A DNA stretch of 64,000 bases from NCBI GenBank assembly GCA_963169875.1, contig CAUJEL010000067.1, forward strand, positions 62,001-126,000, in the 5' to 3' direction. The stretch comes from Candidatus Zhuqueibacterota bacterium (GTDB lineage: Bacteria; Zhuqueibacterota; Zhuqueibacteria; Residuimicrobiales; Residuimicrobiaceae). The position numbers and the translations under genes are program-made. The notes under the pieces are model-generated. The model searched no databases. It was not told the origin of the DNA and saw only the letters and a list, made by a program, of their open reading frames with translations. Below, in pieces: positions 57,339 through 64,000 of the stretch. Positions within the stretch are counted from its first letter, which is position 1. Each line of letters begins with the position of its first letter.

Positions 57339-60300
57339 TTAGTCCTTGCAAATCGTCGCATAGAGCACCGGCATGACCAACAGAATCATCACCGTCGCGG
57401 TCGTCAGCCCGCAGATTACCGCAAAGGCAAACGAATACCAGAATGAATAGGGATCGCCGCGGATCACAAACGGCAGGAATCCCGCCACCGTGGTGAGGGT
57501 GGTGATGAGAATGGGCCGGGTGCGCTGAACCACCGCTGCAACAATGCACTGGCTGGCTTCCTCAGCAGCCTCTTGTGTCAACATGGCCATGCGCGACACC
57601 AGGATGATGCCGTTGTTCACCGACAATCCGATCAGCAGGATCAACGCCGCATAGCCGCCGCGGCCAAAGTTGATATCAAAGAGAAAAAATCCGAGGAACA
57701 AACCGATGAGCGACATCGGCACGGAGAGAATGATGACCAAGGGCGCGCGCAAAGATTCAAACAGGGATGCGGTGATCATGAAGACGAGAAGAATCGATAC
57801 AGCGGCCATGAGCAACATCGGAATGGCTTGTTTTCTCCCGAGGAAGAAGGCATAATCCGGCCGCTTGACCTCATAGCCCACCGCCAGGGGCACCGAGGCG
57901 AGAACGCTCTCAAGGTAGCGGTTGCCCAGGCGCGACGGCCCCATGAAATTGTAACTGATGAAGCGGGTATACTGCTGGTCTTCCCGTTTGATCTCCGCCA
58001 TCAGCGGCTGCAACTCTATGGACATGACATCGCCGATGCGCACCATTTTACCCCCTGCGAGAAGCTGGCTGTTCAGCAGACTCGATACATTTTCATCCCC
58101 GGCGCCGTCGGCAGCCGTTCCCGCGAAGAGCCCGTGTGTCAGCGATAGCGAAAAATCCACCTCTTCCTGTCCGATGACCAGGCGCTGACGCTGGATGCTG
58201 CGGCGCAGCTTCACGGCCAGCGTGGACAGAAATTCTTCCAGGCCGATGCCGTGACGATGCAGGGCAACACGATCTATTTTACCTACCAGTTCATATTCTT
58301 CGCTCTGCCACGGCAGACGGTCCATCTGTATATCGCTGACCCGGGCGTTGAGCGCCAACAGCGAACTGATATTACGGGCGATTTCCTTCACCTTGTTATA
58401 ATTATAGCCGAGAATCTGCAGGGTATAATTGGCACTCATCCCGCCGCCGGAATAAAATCCCGGCCCGTATCCGGCGACGCTGACGGTGAACCCGCTGGTG
58501 CCCGCGGCCAGGGCTGTGAGTTGGTCTTTGATCACCAGCGGGACCGCGGTCATGCCGGTCTGGCGGTCAAAATCGACGCGCAAATAAACCGTGCGCGCGT
58601 TGATCTGCGTGGCATAACGCAGCACGGCCTGGTGATTTTTTGCCAAAAGTTCTTCAAATCGTCTCACATATTCATCCAGCCGCTTCAGTTCGGTGCCTTG
58701 CGGCGCCTCAACGTAGACGATGACATAGGTGTCAAACCCCATCTTCCACAATTCGCCTTTATACACGTACTTGAAAAACAGATGCGAGGAACCGCCCAGG
58801 ATGTGATCAATATAGGGCCGGGCTTTTTTCATGAAACCGTTATCCATGATCAGATTGTATACCTCTGCCGCATTATTTTTGATTTGCGCCAGGCGGCGCT
58901 GGTCAGCCGGCCTCGGCGGCAAAGGCTTGACCGGCAGGGCGGGCGGCAAGAGCCAAAACGGCAGGCCGATGATAAAAAGCGAGAGAAGCAGGGCGATTTT
59001 TTTGCGCCGCAAATTCCACAGGATGATTTTTTTATAAATGGCTTTGACAGCCATGGACTTGTGGGTCAGCCACTCGGGTACAACCGTCCGTTTACTGGGG
59101 GAGGGCGCCTGGCCATGAAACCACAAACAGGCCGTGGGAATGAAGGTCATTGCCACCACATAGGAAAAAGCCAATGCCACGGCGGCCGTCCAGGCGAACT
59201 GGATGAAAAAAGCGCGCAAATTATCCGGCAGAAACACGACTGGAACCAGCGCGCCGATGGTAGTGGCTGTCGCGGCCAGAAGCGGCAGGCTCATTTCAAC
59301 TGTGCTTAGCTGTATGTTTTCTTTGATAGAAACAAGAGGCGCCGCTGCGCATTGACGCTGGATGTTCTCAAAGATAACGACCGCGTTGTCGACGATGACG
59401 CCGAAACTCAGGGCCAGCGCGGAAAGCGTGATCACATTGAGTCCTGTCCCGGAAAGAGCCAGATAGATGACTGCCCCGGCAGTGGAGAAAAAGACCGAGA
59501 GAAAGACGATGATCGAGCTGCGCAGGCTGCGGAAGAAGAGCAGCAGAATGATAATGACCGCCAGGGCGGAAAAAAGCGACTTGCCCGCCAGCTCGTTGAT
59601 TTCCGCGCGGATGTCAGCACTGCGATCCATCACTTTTTCCAAGGACATGTCGGCCGGGAAATTTCTCCGAAGGCGTTCAACAACATCATCAATCTCCCGT
59701 GCTGTGTTCAGCATATTGATGCCGGGTTCTTTATCGATTTCAACCGTAACAGCCGCTTGCCCGTTGATGCGCACGATGGACTCCGCCTCAACCAGCGTGT
59801 CCTTGACGCTGCAAAACTCCCCCAGCTTCAACGGCCGCTGTGCGTCCTGTGGATTGGGCAGCCAAACCTGTTTCAGATCATGAACCCGAATCAACTCATT
59901 GCCGATGCTTAGGCTTTGACACAGGCCATTTTGCTGCGGACGTCCAGCGGACTGCAAAAACGAAGATTGACGAATCGCAGCCACCACCTGATCAACTCCG
60001 ATCTTCATGCTGTGCAGGCGATCTTTATCCAGCAGCAGGAGGATTTCCTGTCTGGCGCCGCCCCGGATGTCGACATTGGCAACGCCGTTGACAGCCATCA
60101 GTGCGGGCCGAATGGTCTCCTGGCCATAGCGCTGCAGAAACGCGAGACCGGGACTTCCGTAGAGCCGGCAACTGATAAAGCCCTGCATCCCGGCGAATTC
60201 TTTGGGAACATAGTTTTGTATCTGACCGGTCATTGCATCATGCGGCAGAACTGCGGCCAATGTGGCCATTTTTTCGCGCAGTTCCAGGCGCGCCAAATCC

Positions 60301-60596
60301 ATGTCGGTGTTTTTTTGGAAAATTATCTCCAGGAGGGCCAGTCCCTCGGAGGATGTCGAAGTAATTTTTTTGACATGGTTAACCGTAGCCGCGGCCTGTT
60401 CCGCCGGGGTTGTGATGCTGCGTTCCACCATCTCAGAGGAGGCGTTGGGCCAGGTGATCTGAAGGGACAACTGCGGGAAATCGGCTTCGGAATTCAATTC
60501 GATGGGCAATACCATCAGGGAAAAGGCCGCGAGTCCGATGAGGCAGACGTAGGCCATGAGGACGGTGACCGGACGGTTTAGCATCTTTTTGATCAT
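57339..60596 (-). CDS. RND family efflux permease (AcrB-like)
   Basis: MIKKMLNRPVTVLMAYVCLIGLAAFSLMVLPIELNSEADFPQLSLQITWPNASSEMVERSITTPAEQA; GVIVDNAVVIFENIQR; two RND halves. Confidence 0.95.
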   Translation of the reverse strand: MIKKMLNRPVTVLMAYVCLIGLAAFSLMVLPIELNSEADFPQLSLQITWPNASSEMVERSITTPAEQAAATVNHVKKITSTSSEGLALLEIIFQKNTDMDLARLELREKMATLAAVLPHDAMTGQIQNYVPKEFAGMQGFISCRLYGSPGLAFLQRYGQETIRPALMAVNGVANVDIRGGARQEILLLLDKDRLHSMKIGVDQVVAAIRQSSFLQSAGRPQQNGLCQSLSIGNELIRVHDLKQVWLPNPQDAQRPLKLGEFCSVKDTLVEAESIVRINGQAAVTVEIDKEPGINMLNTAREIDDVVERLRRNFPADMSLEKVMDRSADIRAEINELAGKSLFSALAVIIILLLFFRSLRSSIIVFLSVFFSTAGAVIYLALSGTGLNVITLSALALSFGVIVDNAVVIFENIQRQCAAAPLVSIKENIQLSTVEMSLPLLAATATTIGALVPVVFLPDNLRAFFIQFAWTAAVALAFSYVVAMTFIPTACLWFHGQAPSPSKRTVVPEWLTHKSMAVKAIYKKIILWNLRRKKIALLLSLFIIGLPFWLLPPALPVKPLPPRPADQRRLAQIKNNAAEVYNLIMDNGFMKKARPYIDHILGGSSHLFFKYVYKGELWKMGFDTYVIVYVEAPQGTELKRLDEYVRRFEELLAKNHQAVLRYATQINARTVYLRVDFDRQTGMTAVPLVIKDQLTALAAGTSGFTVSVAGYGPGFYSGGGMSANYTLQILGYNYNKVKEIARNISSLLALNARVSDIQMDRLPWQSEEYELVGKIDRVALHRHGIGLEEFLSTLAVKLRRSIQRQRLVIGQEEVDFSLSLTHGLFAGTAADGAGDENVSSLLNSQLLAGGKMVRIGDVMSIELQPLMAEIKREDQQYTRFISYNFMGPSRLGNRYLESVLASVPLAVGYEVKRPDYAFFLGRKQAIPMLLMAAVSILLVFMITASLFESLRAPLVIILSVPMSLIGLFLGFFLFDINFGRGGYAALILLIGLSVNNGIILVSRMAMLTQEAAEEASQCIVAAVVQRTRPILITTLTTVAGFLPFVIRGDPYSFWYSFAFAVICGLTTATVMILLVMPVLYATICKD

Positions 60597-60921
60597 GGTT
60601 TGTGTTTCTAAAAATGAGCATTCGTGTCGTGCAGCCTTCACTGGGCTCTGGCTGCATCGCAGCGCTGAGCAGCGAGTGCCTGAAACTTCTCCTGGCTCAG
60701 GCACTCGAAATCATATGCCCGCCAGCAGGATTGCAGCTCAGACGCGCGTGGCTGCTGCGATTCTGCGATGATGGCTGCGCCCTCGGTGCAGGATCGTCTG
60801 CAGCATTCGCTTGTTCATGAGCATTTGCGCGAGCGGATGCGTGCTGCCGACAGACCCGCGCAATTCGCCGGGATGTGCGAGCAGTCTGACGAACGCTGCG
60901 ATTTGCCGAATTTGCCCGGAC

Positions 60922-63900
60922 TCAGGTTTTGTGACGGGCATTATAGCGGTCGAAATAACTGTACAGCACCGGATCTACAAACATGGCGACGAGCGTGGAA
61001 GCCAGAATACCTCCCATGACCGGGTAACTCAGCGCCGCCGCCAGTTCAAGACCTGTGCCCCATCCGGCAACGAGAGGAATGATCCCCAACAAGGTCGTCA
61101 AAGTGGTCATGACGATGGGCCGGAGGCGCTTTCTCATGCCGCTCAGGATGGCATCATTCAATGCCAATCCCTGGCGACGGTTTTCGATGATCAAATCCAG
61201 AGCGATCACCGTGTCGTTGTCGATGGCGCCGAGCATGATGACCAGCCCGACGATGGACATGATATTATAGCTTTGTGCGGCCAGATACATCACGATGAAG
61301 GCGCCCACAACGGACAACGGGCTGGTCATCAAAATGATCAGGGGATAGAGCACCGATTCATATTCGGAGGCGAGGATGATATACACCAGAAAAATCGACA
61401 GCATCAGGATGATGAACAGACTTCGGGCGGACTGCCTGATCTCGTCCATTTTGCCGCCGAGATGGATATCATATCCAGGCGGTAGCGGAATATGTGCGAG
61501 TGCATGCTTTATCTTGCCGTTAATAAAAAATATATTGCCAGCGCCCGTATTGGCCAGAACCACCACGGCGCGGCGATGATTTTCGTGGTAGATTTCATTG
61601 AAGCCGAGATGCTTCCTTACGGCCGCAATCTCTGATAATGGCAAACCTTCTTTAATCTGATGTTTGAGCAGGGCGGATATTTTATCCATTTCAGCCGGCA
61701 GCGCCGGCAGGACGCGCACCGGGATGCGGTGGTCAAAATCACTGACGTGGGTAGCGATCTGTCCGTTGATGAAAGTGGTGGCTTCCTGGGAAACGAAGCC
61801 AGCATCCAGTTGATGCACCGCCAGGCGCTGGCGATCCAGGTCCAGGTGCACTTGCGGATTGTGCTGCTGCGCGCCCAGGCGCACATCCCGCAGTCCCTGG
61901 ATGGATGAAATTTGCGTCATCACCGCAGAGGCGACAGTTTGACTCAGAGACAAATCCTGTCCGGCAATTTGTATTTTTATATCATTTTCCTGGGGCTGCA
62001 GGATTCGCTCAAAGGTGGTGGTGCGCCGCAGAAATGAAATGCCGGCCCCCAGCGCGGAAAAATGATCCAGCAGGGGTTGCAAGGCTGCGCGGCTGTTTTC
62101 GAGGGCATCCGAGACGCTGCAGCCACTCCGAACTTTGACTTCTATGCGGCTGTGGTTGAAATCGGTATGCAAAAGGCTCAAGAAATCATCGCGGGCGGAA
62201 AAGCCGATGTCGGCAGTCACCAATTCGACATTGGGCAATGTCATGAGGATTTTTTCAAACCTGAGGGAAGCATCCGCGGTCGACTGCACAGACGTGCCGC
62301 GCGGCAGCACCAGTTCCAGGACGTAGCGGCTTTGATCGACATCCGGCGCCTGCTCCGCGGGAATAAAAAAAGCGAGACACGCAGAGAGAGCCGCAATCAG
62401 CGTCGTCAATATCAACACGCGTCCCCGGTGCTGCAGACACCACGCCAGCCATTTCTCATAGTGTTCGAGAAAACGCGCATATGTAATGGAAAAATGGCGC
62501 GCAAAACGGTTGCCCTTCCTATGAAGCGCTGAATCAGAACCGGGTAACCGCTCGAGCAGGGCGGGGACGAGGGTTATAGCGACCAGCAGCGAGGCCAGCA
62601 AAGAGAACGTCATGCTCAGGCTCATATCCACAAACAGTTTTTGCGTCACGCCGCTGACAAAAATGACCGGCAAAAAAATGGCGACATTGGTGAAGGTGGC
62701 GGCCGACACCGTGATGTTCAATTCCCGGGCCCCTTGTAGGACCGCCTCGCGCAGCGGTATGCCCTGCTGCCGCAGCCGGGAAAAGTTTTCAACAATGATG
62801 ATGGCATTGTCCCCCACCATGCCGATGCCGAGCGCCAGGCCGGTCAATGAAATAATATTGAAAGAGATGCCGGTAAAATACATCATCGCGATGGTCGTTA
62901 AAATGGAAAACGGGGTGACCATGGCAATGATGAGCGGATAGCGGAGGTGATGCAAAAAGAGAAACAAAACCAGAAAGGCCAGTAAAGCGCCCCAAAAGAT
63001 GGCTTGTTTGATATCGCCGATGGATCTTTCGATGAAATCCGCCTGCGCAAAAACAATGGCAATATCGATGTCCTGGTAGCTTTTACTGAGGTCCGCGACC
63101 GTCTCGCGCACTTTGTGCGAGATGGCGACGGTATTGGCGCCGGCCTCTTTGCGGATGAACAGGAGGATGGCTTCTTCACCATTGATGCGCGTCAGTCCCT
63201 GCTGCTCTGCAAAGGACTCCCGAACGGTGGCGATCTGCCGCAGCAGAATCAGTTGACCATGACGGGCATGCAGCGATACCTGTTCGATGTCTTGCAGGGT
63301 CTCCAGTTCGGAGACAGTGCGGAAAGCATATCTAAAAATGCCTTGTTTGAGCGTGCCACCGCTGTATTGAATGTTGGCGGCACTCAAGGCGGAGGAAATT
63401 TCGTTAAAGTTTAATCCGTGAGCAGTCATTTTGGCGGCGTCCACTTCCACGAGAATTTCCCGTTCCCGGCCGCCCGCGACGAGGGCTTGCGCGACGCCAT
63501 GGATCTGCTCCAGCCTGCGCTTCACCAGCACCTCGGCAAATTCCCGTAATTGCGCCAGCCGGGTTTGCATGACGGTGGGATCCGCGATGGTGGTCTTCGT
63601 CGACAACGATAAGGTCATGATGGATTCGCTGGAGGGATCGATGCGGATGATGGTGGGACGGCTGCTTCCTTCGGGCAAGGAGCCGCGCACCGCGTCCAGT
63701 TTTTCCCGCACCTCGAGCAGTGCGTATTCGATATCCCGCCCCCAGTAGAATTCGAGCCGTACCAGTGACAGGCCTTCGCGCGAAACCGACGAAATACGCT
63801 TGAGGCCATTGACCGTCCCAAGGATCGATTCGATGGGTTCCGTCACCCCATTTTCGACGGCTTCGGGCGCGGCGCCGGGATAGCTGGTTTGCACCATCAT

Positions 63901-64000
63901 TTCGGGTATCTGGACGCCTGGAAGGAAATCGATGCTCATCTGATTGAGCGACAGCAATCCGAGGACGGCAATGCCGGCGAACAGCATGGCGATGGTCACG
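60922..64000 (-). CDS. RND family efflux permease (AcrB-like), 5' end truncated by window edge
   Basis: MSIDFLPGVQIPEMMVQTSYPGAAPEAVENGVTEPIE; GIGMVGDNAIIIVENFSRLRQQG; frame open to the window end. Confidence 0.94.
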   Translation of the reverse strand, partial: VTIAMLFAGIAVLGLLSLNQMSIDFLPGVQIPEMMVQTSYPGAAPEAVENGVTEPIESILGTVNGLKRISSVSREGLSLVRLEFYWGRDIEYALLEVREKLDAVRGSLPEGSSRPTIIRIDPSSESIMTLSLSTKTTIADPTVMQTRLAQLREFAEVLVKRRLEQIHGVAQALVAGGREREILVEVDAAKMTAHGLNFNEISSALSAANIQYSGGTLKQGIFRYAFRTVSELETLQDIEQVSLHARHGQLILLRQIATVRESFAEQQGLTRINGEEAILLFIRKEAGANTVAISHKVRETVADLSKSYQDIDIAIVFAQADFIERSIGDIKQAIFWGALLAFLVLFLFLHHLRYPLIIAMVTPFSILTTIAMMYFTGISFNIISLTGLALGIGMVGDNAIIIVENFSRLRQQGIPLREAVLQGARELNITVSAATFTNVAIFLPVIFVSGVTQKLFVDMSLSMTFSLLASLLVAITLVPALLERLPGSDSALHRKGNRFARHFSITYARFLEHYEKWLAWCLQHRGRVLILTTLIAALSACLAFFIPAEQAPDVDQSRYVLELVLPRGTSVQSTADASLRFEKILMTLPNVELVTADIGFSARDDFLSLLHTDFNHSRIEVKVRSGCSVSDALENSRAALQPLLDHFSALGAGISFLRRTTTFERILQPQENDIKIQIAGQDLSLSQTVASAVMTQISSIQGLRDVRLGAQQHNPQVHLDLDRQRLAVHQLDAGFVSQEATTFINGQIATHVSDFDHRIPVRVLPALPAEMDKISALLKHQIKEGLPLSEIAAVRKHLGFNEIYHENHRRAVVVLANTGAGNIFFINGKIKHALAHIPLPPGYDIHLGGKMDEIRQSARSLFIILMLSIFLVYIILASEYESVLYPLIILMTSPLSVVGAFIVMYLAAQSYNIMSIVGLVIMLGAIDNDTVIALDLIIENRRQGLALNDAILSGMRKRLRPIVMTTLTTLLGIIPLVAGWGTGLELAAALSYPVMGGILASTLVAMFVDPVLYSYFDRYNARHKT

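Noticed and set aside
58251-59309. 352-aa plus-strand ORF antisense to the first RND permease
   Set aside because: Shadow ORF; low-complexity Q/R/G/D content and no motif.
60597-60704. N-terminal extension of the first RND permease ORF
   Set aside because: The canonical RND N-terminus MIKKMLNRPVTVL begins at 60596; the upstream residues come from the hairpin-rich intergenic gap.

Overview
This 64 kb window comes from a Gram-negative, double-membrane bacterium. The gene content (Lpx lipid A genes, TonB-dependent receptor plus DUF4249 lipoprotein, Omp85 protein, RND pumps) resembles the FCB superphylum, but I cannot assign taxonomy without a search. Most of the window is densely packed housekeeping or envelope genes. 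They include a SerB-SerA fusion, lipid A and LPS genes (lpxB, lpxK, acyltransferases, two heptosyltransferase-like GT9 proteins), tsaC, and a polysaccharide cluster (YfhO-like, flippase, GTs, methyltransferase). Also present are nadB, SpoIID, hisS, ptsN-like, Nif3, trxB, nfo, a DEAD helicase, rlmD, NlpC/P60, NHL and large beta-barrel proteins, an Omp85 protein and two RND permeases. The most unusual coding region is ~6.35-14.56 kb. An NtrC-type sigma-54 activator is followed by a good sigma-54 promoter, a divergent possibly sigma-like protein, and a soluble ZAS/zf-HC2 protein. Two DUF4388 proteins follow, whose receiver domains both carry Glu at the phospho-acceptor position. Two MglA-like domains without GTPase motifs and a small four-cysteine protein complete the region. 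I propose this as a candidate undescribed phosphorylation-independent and GTP-independent signalling locus. The most interesting non-coding signals are (i) a 163-bp MITE-like element at 43564-43726 with imperfect TIRs and a perfect 9-bp flanking direct repeat, and (ii) a tandem array of four identical 20-mer GTAG-headed REP-like hairpins at ~54.28-54.60 kb. No tRNA, rRNA or CRISPR array was seen. All family calls are from motif recognition by eye; no database search was run.
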